NCBI RefSeq assembly: GCF_001649575.2
Contig: NC_051434.1
Span: 11,893,169 to 11,957,168, forward strand
Origin: Kryptolebias marmoratus
Taxonomy: Eukaryota > Chordata > Actinopteri > Cyprinodontiformes > Rivulidae
Direction of reading: 5' to 3'
DNA: 64,000 nucleotides
How positions within the stretch are numbered: position 1 is the stretch's first letter; each line of letters begins with the position of its first letter. Below are positions 21,320 to 34,849 of the stretch, in pieces. A program made the position numbers and the translations under genes. Below the pieces are notes generated by a model. That model worked only from the letters and a program-made list of their open reading frames with translations, was not told the origin of the DNA and made no database searches.

Positions 21320-22271
21320 TACTCTGCAGGCACACAAAGTGCTGAGTGTGGCTGTATCCGCTGACCCGACACAGATAGTGGGGATCAATGTGCAGCAGCC
21401 CTGCTCATACAACCACCGGGATCTCAGGGGAGAATCAGAGAGAGAGAGAGGCAGAAACATGTGGGGCTATTAAGATGGAAATCCCAAAATAGGGTTATAT
21501 CATCTTCTGGTGCAGGAAGAGGAAATGACCACCCTCTTCATTCTTATAATGTAATGTCATTTGCATTGCTTCTCTGAGGCTAAATAGTTTAATGGCTATA
21601 AAAAAAAAAGCAGTTGCATGCAATAAATTTGTGCAACAGATCTGTTAAGAGCCCTTCTGTTTTTACGTCGGATATATTACGCTCAATATGATATTGTTTT
21701 TAATTCAGTGTTTACCCACTCCCGTTCACAGAAGCACTGAAGGAGGATGCTTCACACTTTGGGAAAGTTACATTCAAGCAGTAATTGCTGACCTTTGTCT
21801 GAGTCAGGCTGCCAGTAGCCCGGAGGGCCTGAGTGAGACAATCATAAATGCGAAGCCTCTTGATGAAAGGCTTTTATGTGCCCTGAAGCTGGCTTTACAA
21901 CAAATACTGCGACACACACACACGCACACACACAGCAGTTCACATAATTGAAACACGCAGCACATACTTTCACACATATGGTCGTGAGTGTTCTCAAGCG
22001 GCACCCCAGTAGCACTGCCTAAAGACAGGATATTGTGGTCATTTGAGCGTTTATGCGTGAATTTTTGTTCAGCTCCAGTAAAAATGGATTCACCGCCTCA
22101 TCACACCGTGCTTCACATCAGATGTTGGGATAGAACTTGCAACTAAATACTTTTTTTTTTTTTCCTTCAGTAAGTTTTGTAATCTTTTAATGAGACAAAA
22201 CTGAGAAATTTTAAGAAAAGGTTCGAGTTATTTTGGCCAAGGTTGTTCTCCTCTTTTTGTTTTTGTTCATT
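21320..22271. other. Intronic sequence with a small CA tract
   Basis: A short CA tract lies at 21912-21933 and a T run at 22150-22163. No exon is seen. Confidence 0.35.
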
Positions 22272-22739
22272 CAGTCATGGAAAAAAAAGAGTCTATCCTC
22301 CTTTCAATGTTAGGCTTTTACATATCAGGACATAATAAAAAGGATCTGACTCTAACCTTAAGTGTACAGAAACGTAGAACAGATTTCACCAAGTCTTAAT
22401 TTATTAAACAACCCAACCAGGACAGATTAAATCGCAATAGCAACTGTCAGGCACAGCGGTGGAGGGGTAATGATTTGGGCGGAGCACAGATTTCTGTGAA
22501 CCAAAGAAATTTGGTTCACAGAAAGTTTAATCACAGTCATTTAGTTTTTCACGCTTTTTTATTTTTGTTTTTTAATAAATATGACGGGGTGGAATCTGTT
22601 GTTTCTGCAAACTTGAGGTTTGATTTAACAAAATGTTAGAACCTGACAAAAAAAACCTAAATCATTTTTATGTTCTAATACATAAAAACCAAGATTGAAG
22701 AGTGGATTTTATTTTTTTTTTCTCCTTTTCCCATGACTG
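22272..22739 (+). mobile_element. Internally deleted Tc1-like element (MITE-like), 468 bp
   Basis: The two ends are inverted: CAGTCATGG at 22272-22280 and CCATGACTG at 22731-22739, followed inward by complementary sequence ('cttttacatatcaggacataataa' on the left; 'ttatgttctaatacataaaa' on the right). Between them only a scrap of transposase survives (22448-22483, 'cacagcggtggaggggtaat' and 'gatttgggc'), which matches the HSGGGVMIWA-type block of fish Tc1 transposases. Almost all of the gene is deleted, leaving two ends and a short core. The usual TA at the target is not intact on either side. Confidence 0.75.
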
Positions 22740-25700
22740 TCTGGTGTTAAATGACAATGAGAAATGATGTCAAAGCAATTTAATCCTAAAAGGGTAAAAA
22801 AAAAAAAAAAAAGTCAATCTCTTATCCACCTACACCTTTTACTACAATAGATGTGAATTCTTGATCATTCTTTCATTTGAGAGCCGGTCATAAAGCTTTA
22901 AGTGTCCTCATCTTCCGTGATGCATGACTGTACAATTACTCTGAGTAATACCTCGCTGCTAGAATACGCACTACTTTTGTTTTATGGTGTTTTTACCACA
23001 ATCTCTTCATAAACAAGGTCAACTAGGGGAGTAGACTGTGTTCTGTTCAATTTATTCTCATTGTGTCTGCAAGGATTTAGCTAATTTAAAGGATTTATAG
23101 CTTGTAAACTCATACTGCAGTGTCTGATGTCCTCAAGTTGAGTGAGTTGGGTAAAACGCGACAGGTAGATGAAACAAGGAAGTCCTTTTTGCTGCACGTG
23201 AAGCGCTCAGAATCGTGTGTTTGTGCGTGCTGCGGGTTAGAGAAGACTGTGTTTTTTCGGGCTTTAGGATGGATGTGTAGGTGTGGGCACCTCTGTGAAT
23301 ATCTGCCCGGTTGGTGAATGCGACGCTACAAGATGGACTGAATCATCCCCGCGCTGACATTATTAGAAAAAAAAAAAAGAGAGAGAGAGAGAGAGAGGGA
23401 AAAAAAAAAAATCAGGCAATTACGCAGAATGCTGTTAAGCACGTCATTGTCATCACAGTAGATCTTTCTGATGTATTCCTGCTACTGATCTGCTTTAGCG
23501 CCAAAGGCTAGAATCTAATTTAGTTTTTTTTTTTTTTTTGTCAGCTCACTGAAATAAGTAATTTACACTCAAGTGCCCTAATATTAGACGGTCTTATTCA
23601 TGGTGAGATCAGTGGGCTGTGCAGTGCTGTGAAGCAACATTTTGGTGTTATATAACTCCCCCCAAACTAGTATTGTTACAAAAAAAAGTAAAAAAATGGA
23701 CTCGGTACTCAACAGCTAGGTTTTAAATGAATTTGTCGTTGTCGTCATCCTGTTTCGTCTCGCCTGCAGATGCTTTGACAGACACATCTGTTGGCATGTC
23801 CTCTCTGCATATTTTATTTTATTTTTTTTACAAGCTTCTACTGTCATGCATAATGACTCCGAAAGGTGGCAAATCAGGCATCTGGCTGTCATCAGCGTTC
23901 AACAAATAGTTGCTCTCCCGGTGTACCATAGTACTCAGAGGCACACTTGTTGGGAAATCACCCAGGAAACGAAGCGAGGCTGGCTGAATGGATGAAGAGC
24001 TGTGGGAGGCAGAAAATGGTCACCGTGGGAGAGAGAGGATGTACACTGAAAGCTGAAGGATGAGCTGAAGTTCTGAAAATAATACATCACGCAAGACCGG
24101 AGACGTATAAAGAGAAAATTGCCTCCTTTTTTTCTTTTGTATTTTCATAATAAAGGTAAAAAAAAATGACGTTGTTGCATCAAGTGTGAGTCAGTTTATC
24201 AAGTGGTGCTGCTGGTGCATCTGTAAGGTTGGGACTGATCCTCAGCCAGCGTTCCTCTGGCCTGTTTGGCTGCAAAGTGCTGGAAAAAACACAAATTCTG
24301 CGACACGTGGCGTGAGCGTTGTTTGAAGGTGTAGGCTTATCTCGAACGGTTAAACGCTTCCATCCCATTCGTGACCTTCCGGCTCCAGTTTTCAGCACGC
24401 AGAACTTGTTTTGTGTGCTCATGGTTACCGACCTCGGGGGAAAATGTCCTCGTCGGGAGAATTTCCGCCGGCAAAACGAGTTGAAAAGGATCACCTTTGT
24501 TAGCGCTTTTAAACTCTTCGAGCACAGCACTGCCCTGAACTCGTCACTCCTCCTCGTATGTGAACACGACGAGCTTCCAGACGCCACGTTTACCCCCCCC
24601 CGTTCCTGTCCTGTGAGTGGACGAGTGAAAAGGATTACTGTGGAACGGCTGCACCGTAGTCATTAGAGATTGGACGAATGCTCGCTGCACGTCCCCCGTC
24701 TGTCGGGCTCAAGAGGACGTCGCAAACAGCAATAAGCGGAGTGTGCGTCCTTGCTTCTGTAATTATATTAAAGCTCGTATAAATCTTTTGCCAAAAAAAA
24801 ATATCGAAATGAAAGAGCCAAACGATGCTCTGTGGAGGACGGTGCTTCTTTACTTACAGGTGCTCACGTTAGGCGACCACAGGTGTTTGATTCTCTGCGT
24901 GTGTGTGTGTATGATTGTAGCACGCGTGCGTTCTGTTCTCAGGGGTCAGAGCTGTTCAGCATTCGTTCCCCGAGGACAGCTCGGTCGTCATGGCCACAGT
25001 TGGGACGTATGGAGCCTCGGGCAGGTGTCATCGAAGAATAATGGTCCCTCTCGCCTCCTCGCTCTCTTTCTCACCGCGACGTGGATACACTCCACGTCAA
25101 ACACGTACACACACACACGTATACGGACACTAAACATGGCTGCAGCAGCACGTAAACCCAACGCGTACCTCTGTGTTTCAGGTCTAAGTCGGTCTCTGTT
25201 TCCACAAAACAAATCCTCTTGATGACAGCAGCACTTTACTAAGCAAGGTCATCCTGAAAAGCTCCGAATCAACATCCTTTATTTGTTGTTTTTCCTCAGA
25301 AGATACTGTTGTCTAGACATCTGTTTGGGGATATATTTTTAGAATCTAGGCTTGCTCTGTTGTTAGTGTACATTTATGCGTCCCTCCCCCCCCATCCAAA
25401 GAATATCTTTGAATCTTTTTAACTCTTCAGGGGTCTAAAAGTGGTCTCTCCTTCAGAGGTTACAGACCAACATTTTATTATGAAATGGTAACAGGAAGTA
25501 AGACGGTTGAAGCTCAAGCCAGTTTATAACATGTTACTGAACAAGCTTTAGTTGAAGCACGTACAATATTTACACATTTAAATCTTTCAGATCTGTGTGG
25601 AGGAACAACACTGAAAATAAAATCTTATTTCAAATTGAAGCTCTTGTTTGAATGCATAAAAGCCACCTTATGTATTTCACGTGAAAGAAACTAAATTTTC

Positions 25701-25768
25701 AAGGTTTAATTTCTTTATGAAGCACATTTAAAAACCAAACTGCAACCAACGTGCTGAAAATTCAAACA
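22740..25768. other. Intronic sequence, no gene seen
   Basis: Poly-A at 22797-22812, T runs near 23524-23540 and CpG-richer sequence at 24300-24700 and 24900-25150. Several ORFs of 60-160 codons overlap one another on both strands and none shows a domain. Confidence 0.35.
23367..23411. repeat. Poly-A / (GA)n / poly-A tract
   Basis: Twelve or more A, then about 11 GA units, then another A run. Confidence 0.9.
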
Positions 25769-26083
25769 TCAGAAGAAAGTAAACATATCCATAAAGCAAT
25801 ATTGAAATCGACTCGCGCTGGGTGGAATGTCTGTGAGAACAGATTTGTTTTTTATAAAAGATTTAAAATCAGGAAGTGAAGACGTCTGTTTAATGTTCGG
25901 GGTCAGATTCTTCCAGCGTTTCGGAGCCACAACAGGAAAAAAAAAACCCCTGATCTGATCTCCTCTGAGCTTCAACCTGGTTTTCATCTGTTCAGATGAC
26001 CGAAGTGCCCGAGAAGGAACATAAGGTCGAAGTAAGTTGGAGAGATGTGAGGGTGCGAGGCCATTGAGGCGTTTATAAGTCAA
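25769..26083 (-). mobile_element. C-terminal fragment of a LINE (L2/Rex1-like) polyprotein
   Basis: The minus-strand frame encodes MTYKRLNGLAPSHLSNLL, RPYVPSRALRSSEQ, then LKLRGDQ, APKRWKNLTPNIKQ and LPDFKSFIKN. This order (NGLAP-YLS-LL, PYxPSRxLRSS, APKLWNSLP, FKSxLK) is the usual end of fish L2/CR1-type reverse-transcriptase ORFs, which copy their own RNA into DNA. Here about 100 residues remain, without the catalytic YADD part. An A-run at 25938-25947 interrupts the usual wording. It is a dead fragment. Confidence 0.7.
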
Positions 26084-26200
26084 CAGGAGAATTTAAACAT
26101 AAATTCAGTGGCGCGCAGGAAGCCAGTGAAGATCAGCGAAGTGTCTTCAAACCTACGAGTTCCTGTTACAAGTCAGCTTGTTTAGCTTTTGGTGTTTCTA
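26084..26200 (-). repeat. Dispersed repeat next to the LINE fragment
   Basis: The words 'ggagaatttaaa' and 'caggaagccagtgaagatcagcgaagtg' fit a common fish repeat found next to such LINE ends. The boundary with the LINE fragment is uncertain. Confidence 0.4.
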
Positions 26201-29200
26201 ACCAGCAGCCTTCAGATTGTTCCTTGTGCGGTCTGAAGGATTTCTCTGCGTTAAGGGGGACGTGTTTACGAGTAAATTATGGAAGTGATGCGATCTATTC
26301 CTCTTAGTGAGACCAATTAGGTGACAAACTGCAGCTCTTTGCTGTGCAATGTTTGATACGCAGCAGACATTTGTTCGTCTACCAACTGCACATAGCTGCC
26401 ATTCTCCCCCCCACCCCTCGCCCCCTTCTCTGACTGCAGTAAGAAGAAAGCATTCGGCGAGCCTATTGTGTGCCAAGAGCGAGAACGATACTCGGTCGAA
26501 TCGCAGATGTAATGTACACACACTCCGAGCTATGCTCCCTAAGTGCACAGTCGTAACGGTAAACACATCTGGCCGCACAAAGCAGGCAGTCGTACCACAT
26601 ATGATCACAAAAGGCTGTGCTGTGATAGAGAGAGCATTTCCAACCGAGCTCTGAGTCGGTCCTCAGATTGGCACGGGTTTGTGTGCTTCTGTGTGTGTGT
26701 GTGTGTGTGTGTAGCTTTATAAATGGATAAATTGATGGTAGAACAGATGAACTTATTCTTATGTTGGATCAGGGGACTTTCAGTTGTGTTCAGAGCATTT
26801 TGTCTTGAGCAATTTGAACTATCTGGGGGGGAAAAATAAACTCCAAACCATAACACATCACTCTGTCTCTCACACACACACACACGTATACACAAACACA
26901 TCAGTGCACAGTGAAATGGCTAAACTCTAACTGCTGCTCCTGAAACAAACTGTTAGTGACCTTGTGCTGCTCTGCCCACTTTTCTTCTTCTGCATCCACC
27001 AGACTTGTAATGGAGTTTTCAGTTTTGTGCTCGCAGCGCTGACAAACACGGAACAATCTGAAGCACAGCGGATGGGTTTTGGAGACGTTGTGTCAGTGTT
27101 CGCACGGGTTCAGGGCACGACATCTGCCAGTCATTAGTTACTCATAGGCAGTTACTTTGCACTTCACGCTTTATTATAATAAACGTAGCTGGAGGACATG
27201 AAATGTTCGTTCAGTCTCATCCGCACACATCAGATCAAAGCACTGACAGTGAGCCGAGGCTTTTAGTCTTAGAGGCAACAGAATACGCTCGATCTTTATC
27301 CAAATCAGAACAGACGGGTTTCACGTGTACAAATACTCACATAAAAGTACAGGGAACAAGTGACATCAGTACACCCCATCGTTAAAGTGACCCCGCCTTC
27401 TCTTGTTTCACAAGACCTGTTCTACAAAAGCCGCTATGTTGTTTTTCAGTTTTTTTTTTTTTTGGGACTGCGCACCGGAGATGTGCGGCTTTAAGTCCCG
27501 CCTTCTCCTCCACACATTCATGGTGTTACATGACTTGTCTTTTAAGCATGAACTGACTAATTACAACTCGACGTGTTAGGAAACTAAAAACCTGAACGTG
27601 CAGCAGCAAGGTAAGAGCTGCACGAATCAACAGGAATAATAAAGAGAGTTGGCTTCCATTGAGGGGGCGGGGCTTAAACCAGCTGACAGGGTTGGCTTCA
27701 ACTTCTGAGTTCAGATCGGGGATCTCATAACGTACAGTCTCAACTAACACTGAAGTCAGATGATAGTTTTGAAAGATGATTTGCAATAAAACCAAGATCC
27801 TTTACATTTCTTGCTTCTCAGGATGACTGATGTGAATCAAACTGATCAGGTCAGAGTGTTTAAACAATAACCCACTGAGCTGAAAGCTGCACTTCCATCT
27901 TTTTATTTTTATTTTACACCCTGTAGTGTAAATACAGTCCTGATATAAAACTGGAAAGCTCACAAAGAAATGTTCTATTAATTAATACAGAACAATTCGT
28001 TCTGGGATGTTTCCACACTATTGATTCTGTTTGGGTCTGATTGTCTTTTTTTCCCCCCCTTCCCCTCCACATTGGTGTCAGCGTGGCAGACAACAAATAA
28101 ATGAACTTATAATTCAAGGAGCAAGACGCCTCACGGCCTCTCCAGCCTCCTTGTGCTCCAGCTACAAACTGCTGGCGATTATGAACGTGTTCGTTTCCAC
28201 CTGGGTTTCAGCCCTGCCATTCATGCTCTCTTGGTGTGAGCTTTATGCAGAACGCAAGCAGATAGCTGCTGCTGCTGCACATTCCCTTTTTGCATGTTTC
28301 GCAAATTAGTTTACATTTTCAAGACCTGACCATTCCCTTTAAAGGTCGAAATTGGTGTCATTTGCACTTTAAGAACCGAAATGAGTGAAAACATCACCTC
28401 ACTGCTCAAAAATGATGCTCAATAAACAGTTTGAATGTAGCTAAAAACCATTTATTCTAACAATTTGGACAGAATTTATGATGTTGAGCTAAGAAAAGCT
28501 TGTTTCCAGAATGTTCTGGTTTGTGCAACATAACTCATTAAAATCTGTTTCCACTGCTCCCATGTCTGAAGAAGAATATAACAAAAGTTAATTTTCATGT
28601 AGTTATTTTTAAGGCAGACTTTTAGTGTCTCCATCTCAGACTTATGTGGTTCTGCCACTGTTTACATAATTTCTGCTCCTCTATCCAAACACAGAGCCGC
28701 CTTTTGCCAGGGACCAGTTCCTCCATCAATATGTATTGATTTCATGGCGAAATGCAGAATGATGGCGGAGTGCCTGTTTTTCTTCCTCTGACAAAAATCC
28801 AAAAACAATTGATGCCATCGTTCTGCTGCGACTTAAACGGGCAGCTTGTTGACAGCTCGGATCCGTCTAAAACCTTCCATTACTTCCTTTACGAGCAGCC
28901 GAACGATCCGGCTTTATGTACGCGGCATCTTTCAAACAAATCAGACGTCGTTCAAAGGGCTTTTATGAAAGTTTGGACTAGAGCGGGGAATGAAAATAAG
29001 AGGATTACTTAGACCCCTGCGTCCATGGAAAAGGTTCTTTTTGAAAAGTTAATCAGATGCAATGATATAAAAACAGATGTTTTAAATACGAGACTTTAAA
29101 AAAAAAAAACAACACAGAGAGAACTGATATTCTAAAACGGCCCAATGTTTTAGTCCAATCAGACTTTAAGTAGACGTTTAATGGTCTTCTGTTTTCACGT

Positions 29201-29940
29201 TTTCTTGCGGGCTGTGTTTCATGGGCACGGTGGGATTCTTCAGGAATCCACTCCTGGGGTTTTCACCGCCGCTGCCAAGAAACATCGGTCGTCAGTATCT
29301 CTGCCAGTGTCTTTTATGGAACGCTTTAATTTATGAAAAGCCAAAGAAAAAAGCCCATCTGTGCTCAGCCCCCCCCCGTCACTTTAGACCTATACAAGAT
29401 AGATAAAGCCAATAAATCACCATGGTATCACATGCGTAATATATTGGGTCAATGAAGTGACATTAGAGAAAAAGAACTCCTTTTTTTTATTGTAATGTGA
29501 GAACATCCGTTGCATGCACGGGTTCTTTTTTTTTGTGTGTATTCAGATGATTATTGGGCTTTTGTAAGCTTAAAGTGCCTCAGTATTGTGTGATTGATGT
29601 GATCAAGGGACAGGGATCACTGATTGGGTTGATGACACCCCAATCTGTGAGAAGGAAGGATGCCCATCATGTTAATTCACCCGAGAGCAGTTGGACATTG
29701 AGTTCGATTTCATTATTCCACATAGAGTAGATAATTCCAGGGGCTATCGGGCTGCCTGGAGGACATTATTCCTACACTGTATTAACATTTCGGTTCACAT
29801 CCACAGAAACCTTCGCAGTCCCGCGCTGATGGAGTTGTAAACAAGCAATCGTTCAGCCTGATACTGTTTTATACCTGACATTAGAGTTCTGTCAGCTGTG
29901 ATGGTCTTGTTGAACCTGAGGAATTGCATTTCCTGTAAAA
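26201..29940. other. Intronic sequence with a possible conserved non-coding part
   Basis: A GT tract at 26691-26713, a CA tract at 26872-26884 and a T run at 27450-27463. The stretch 29560-29900 is non-repetitive with words such as 'ttaattcacc' and 'attattcctacac', which looks like conserved non-coding DNA rather than decayed repeats. No exon is seen. The ORF 28752-29012 has no domain or splice support. Confidence 0.3.
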
Positions 29941-29944
29941 ACAA

Positions 29945-31197
29945 ATTAAAGCAATAGTTGTTGTTTTTTTCTTAAGTGGGATTCTGTGGACAGGTTATGA
30001 ACGGCGATCCTTCCTGTTGTAGACGGGGCATTCAATGACCTCGTTTTTGAAGGTGTACAAATTAAAGTTGTCGCTGAGCTGAAGCTGTGGCCGACTGGTT
30101 AGTGAACGACTTTCACGAGGGAGTGTTCAGAATGTCTCAAACGTTTGTGGCGTACTTGCGTGAGGCACAGAAATGCGCAGCGTTGCCACTTGAATTCTGA
30201 ACACGTTCAAAGAGCTTGTGCAGGCAATTTTCTCTCAAAACGGTTGTTGCAGGCATGTCAAAGCCTTATCAATTTAGTTCCTGTAAATTATAGAGCACTG
30301 GAGGTTATTTTGACACCTGGATGGGGAGGTCTGCTGTGACAGGTCTTAAAAAAAAAAAACACACGGTTGATTTAACAAACGAAAAGTTAAACTGGTTTGA
30401 ATTTGCCTCTTCTTTTTCTACAGTGTATTCCAGGAGAAGAAATCATAAATGTGTGGGTGTTTTTCTAGGTGGGCAACAAAATAATCTGCCCTGCCTAAGA
30501 GTCAGTTTTACAAACCCTGCACAAAAAAAAGGCGACAATTTTCAAAAACTGGTTGCTGAAAACGTGGCCCCACGGCTCGCTGATCCCTTGAATTCAGTGA
30601 GACGGCAACAAAAACGTTGCCAATTTTCTTGCAATTCTGTGTCACCGACAGTGGCAGCCCAGTGAGAGTAAAGTACTCAGGTTGCACCAGATGTGCTACA
30701 GCCAGCTGCCACTGCTGCCATTTGCACTTATAAATAAACACAAAATTGTGTTTCTAGGTGACTTTTTTTGTTTATTTTATTAGTTTGTAGTTATTCTTTG
30801 AAACTATTTGATTTGCTTCCTAAATTTTAATCTAATTCTCTGAATTTTCTTTCTTTTAAATGTAATTTCTGCTTCTAGTGTATTTTCCTGCGTCTGTAAC
30901 ATACCTTTAGTTGTCCTGTGTACGAATGGTGCTATACAAATAAGCTCGCCTTGCCAGTAAACGACTATGGAATACAACTTTCTTAGCTATAAAAGGATTT
31001 ATAAAATGTTGGCAGGATCTACTGTGAAATGTTTGGGACTGGAGTTGTTTAAAATCGGCAGAAATCCACTTCAGAACTGGCCCCACTCAGACTAGTCATT
31101 AGCTTGTCAGTCTAATCAGAACTAATCGATACTGAAGAGCTATCTAACAGGTAAGATATTAATAGTTTATAGCCTTTTTACAAAATCTCACTTAAAG
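29945..31197. repeat. Pair of inverted repeat B ends about 1.25 kb apart
   Basis: The left end 29945-30045 starts with TTAAAGCAATAGTT and contains CCTGTTGTAGAC. The right end 31065-31197 is the reverse, with ATCTAACAGGTAAGATATTAA and a tail CAAAATCTCACTTAAA. The ends face each other as in a transposon with inverted termini. The DNA between shows no transposase; 30780-30960 is AT-rich and ends with 'ggtgctatacaaataa', a tail motif seen in other fish repeats. Confidence 0.45.
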
Positions 31198-32787
31198 CGG
31201 TCTGCAGCATCACTTTAAGTGTAAAGTTTGTTACCATTAAGCCCAACAATCCTAACGCTAATTTGAAAAGTCCATTCCCTGCCAGGAGACGTGCTTCCAT
31301 TTCACCGGCTCTTTAAAAGCCAAACGCAACTTTTGTGCACTCTGTGCTACAGTTCATGTTACAGTAATTACTACCCTTATTAGTATTCGAGTTGAACACA
31401 GCAATTAGCATAGCCATTAAAAGCACATGGATCTCCTTTGTGGGGGGAAAAAAATAGATAAGAAAAACGTGAACGAAAAATCTTTTTCCTCACACGGTGG
31501 TTTGTCGTCGTGATTTCGCTCTTTATTTTTTTATTTTTTGCCTTGGCAGACGTATGTAAATGGCACCAAAAGAGGACATCAATTAGCGAGTGGTGTTCGC
31601 ACGCTGTGCATTCATTCATGAGGTGGGTAATTTTGCTAATTGTATGGACCAGAGACATCCATTATGGAGGTTGCTGACTGGATTCAAGTGAACACACTTA
31701 ATGATACGGACGCACATCTGTCCTGCTGTCGCGGCGGATGGGTGTGTTGCTCCAGCGCGTGCAGACATTTACCTGAACTTTACAAGGAATAATGCACACG
31801 GTCTTTGGGCGGAAATAAATATTTAACGGCGCCATAGTGAACGGCTCTCCAGCGAGGACCTGTTGGTGGTTTATAATAAATAAATGATGCACGTCTCATA
31901 TTTATCAGATCACTGTTTTTAGGATGTATAAATCAGAATTAAACATGGTCCCCTGCGGTTGTCGGCAGCCTCCCTCTACATAAATATTATCTGTACGCTC
32001 CGACTCCGGGCTGCTCTCTGCTCTGTTGACTCGCTCTCACTCACAGGGGAGCCTCTATTGATTTCTGGAAGGCCTTCATGCCGGCTTCTTTCACTCACTG
32101 GAATCAAGAACGGTCTCCTAGTTGTGCTTCATCCCTTCTCGTCCGTCCTGTATCTCTTTTTAAAGTATGCAGTTTGGCTTTTGAGATTCTGTTTTTATTG
32201 CGATTTGTCGTGGAATATTTCTTGAGTTTGTGGTCAAGCTGATGACCATTTTTTTTGTGTTTTCTATTTATTTATTCCATGTTCTGATTTACTGTGTGTG
32301 TGTAATGTATTTGTTTTTAAAACATGCTTTAGCTGTTTGAACTCCCAGTGTTTGCATGCTCTTTCCTCACGCTGCCAGCTCCGTTCTGTCGACGAGAGCG
32401 TCGCCGTCGGCTCGGCGGCTCCTCCGCGCAGGACGTGTGAAAACAGCGGCAAGAGGAATGATGGGGTTGTGACCATTCTTCTCTCTCTGATAGAGGGCAA
32501 ATTTAAATGTCAACATTGTCTGAAGAAAGAGAGGCTTTCGATATGCGGCGTGGAATGAGCTATGACAGATGGGCACTGCAAACAAGAATGTAAGGAGCTA
32601 GGAAAGAGAAGGAAAAGAAACACGTAGAAGCGCAGACGAGCTGGAGCAGAAAAGTGAAGCTGTACTTAGTACTAGTTGTACCAACAGGGAAACAAATAAT
32701 GTCCCATTTAAAGTTAAAGTATATGCAAATACAAGTACTGTGCAGATTTATAGTAACTCACAGAAAGTAATCTGAAAACTGATTACC
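31198..32787. other. Intronic sequence, nothing recognised
   Basis: Mixed AT-rich DNA with GC-richer sequence at 31960-32110 and 32370-32450. Only short ORFs without domains. Confidence 0.35.
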
Positions 32788-33015
32788 TTTTAGGAGCCAG
32801 TCCAGTTCAAGATGGCTGCCACAGTAAATCAACTTTAGCCAGCACCCAAATAACTGTAAGACAGCCAGTTTTAAAGCTATGAAGCTGAAATTTGATGTGG
32901 TAGTAGCTGAGAGTCATTCGCAACACATCCTGAGTTTGACAGCCTGCATTTTGGCACGAGACCGTTTATAACGTTGTTTTCAAGCATGTTTGAGCAGAAT
33001 GGCTGAATGCTACTG
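32788..33015 (+). repeat. Repeat A copy
   Basis: It contains 'gttcaagatggctgccacag', 'aatcaactttagcca', 'ataactgtaa', 'gatgtggtagtagctgagag' and 'gagcagaatggctg'. It lacks the head and the tail. Confidence 0.75.
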
Positions 33016-34849
33016 CTTTGAATTGAAATCTAGGATTGACTGATTGGTCGTGGTTTATTCCGCTCAGCAAGAGCCTCTGCAGTTACGTTCCTCGCGTCTA
33101 AAATAAGAACCAAAACGTTTCTTTCGTGCAAACAAAATGTCCGCAAAAAATGTCTTCTGTCGTTAAATCCTTATTTTTCTGGAAACACAATTTCTCAGTT
33201 GGTCTAAAAAGGACTTTATGATTTATTTATTTATTTACCCAGAGATTAAATGATGTTTTCCTAATAAACAGAAAATAATTATGTCCACATCTCCTCAGTC
33301 CCTGAATTCCCAGTTTGAAGAAATGATGAGAGGTGTTAGCCGAAGTCTCGTCACATGCCACAGCTTCCTCCCGCCTCAACAACGGCAGGCCTAAATAACG
33401 TTAGCGCCTGTTTAATTCATCTCTTCGTGAGGGTAATTGAAATATTAACGCGGCTTGTTAGACACTGGAGACCGAGTGTCTTTGATGATCAGATCGTCCT
33501 CAAATCACCAAGGAAATTATGTCATATTTAAACTTACACTTCACTCCGCTCCTCATCACTGTCGTGTTCGGTGGCACTGATGTGCGCTGATCTCTGGGCA
33601 CTTTCCACCACTCTAACGAATGTAAATTTCTTTTTTTTTCCATAAGACGTGCCAAAAATTGCTAAAAGCTGCAATTATTCTAGCTGAAGCAGAACTTGAA
33701 GGGGGTGGAAACCCCCCCCCCCCAAAACAAACTAAAGACGGGAAGAAGAGGAGGGAGGATTTTGGTGTAGCAATGAGCATCGAAAGCGCAGGTGAGAAGA
33801 AGACGGTTTAGAGAAAAGAGGATTTAAAGGAAGCAGGGAAGCTTCGACATGACAGCTGGATGTGACTGGTACGAACACAGCCTGGCATGTTTACCTCTCT
33901 CCCCAGCAACGCGAGAGCGGCGTCGGAGAAAAGGTGCGCGGCGTGAAAATTAGACAAGAGGCACGGCGTCGCTCTGCATCTGCGACCTGTTTGATGTGAA
34001 CGGGCGCGTGGCTTCACGCAGCCGTCTGTCAGTAGCTGACTTTAATTGCGGCGGTGTGCCTCCACGCGAGGCCGTGCGCGGAGTTGTGCCTTGGAGATAG
34101 TCATTTGGGGGTTGCTGGCTGGGGAGCGAGAAGGAACATGACAAGTGTGCCGAGCTTGTTGAAGGGGGTGTTCTCGGGCAGTCCGGGGGAAAACAGGCCT
34201 ACAGAGGGCTGGAACGGTGTGTGTGTGTTGGGAGGCCATGTGCAGCTACTGTCACATGCCACGCTTGGCACGGCAGCGGGCGAGCGGCAGGCGGGCGAGG
34301 AAAACACCACCTACCGGGAGCTGTGGGCGTTGGGGCTGGGTGAGCAGAATGGCTGCTTTTTTTTTTTTTTTTTTTTTTTTTCCTCTCTTTCCTCAGGCTT
34401 TATCAGAGGAAGAAAGTAAAACGCGGAGCGATAGATCTGCCACCAACAATCAGACGACGACAGTCCTCTGTTTAGGCCACAGAAAGAGATTTGCATTAGT
34501 AGATGAGCACAGTCCGGCACGTTTAGAGAAACGCTTCACATGAACTCCTGTTGCGTAAGAATCAAACACGTTTTAAAAAGCAGACTGTGCTCAGTGGAGA
34601 AATGGTTTTATTCAGACATTTCAAAACAACATTAGATGGAAAGTGGCAAAAACGCCGTTCTGTTCAGCACTAAATAAATGTAAAGTATATGAAACCCTAA
34701 TTTTTAAATATCAAAATAAACCCAAAAAATATAGTATAAGGGATTTATAAAGTTAATATGTGGTTTTCTTTAAACATTTTAGTGGATATGTGCTCTTTAA
34801 AAGAACATCCATCAGTCTTTTATGATAGTAGAATATCATAAACATCATT
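33016..34849. other. Intronic sequence with long T run
   Basis: A C run at 33713-33723 and a 25-base T run at 34357-34381. CpG-richer sequence from 33890 to 34330 has overlapping ORFs on both strands, none with a domain. Confidence 0.35.

Noticed and set aside
28752..29012. 86-codon plus-strand ORF
   Set aside because: No splice sites, domain or relation to the receptor.
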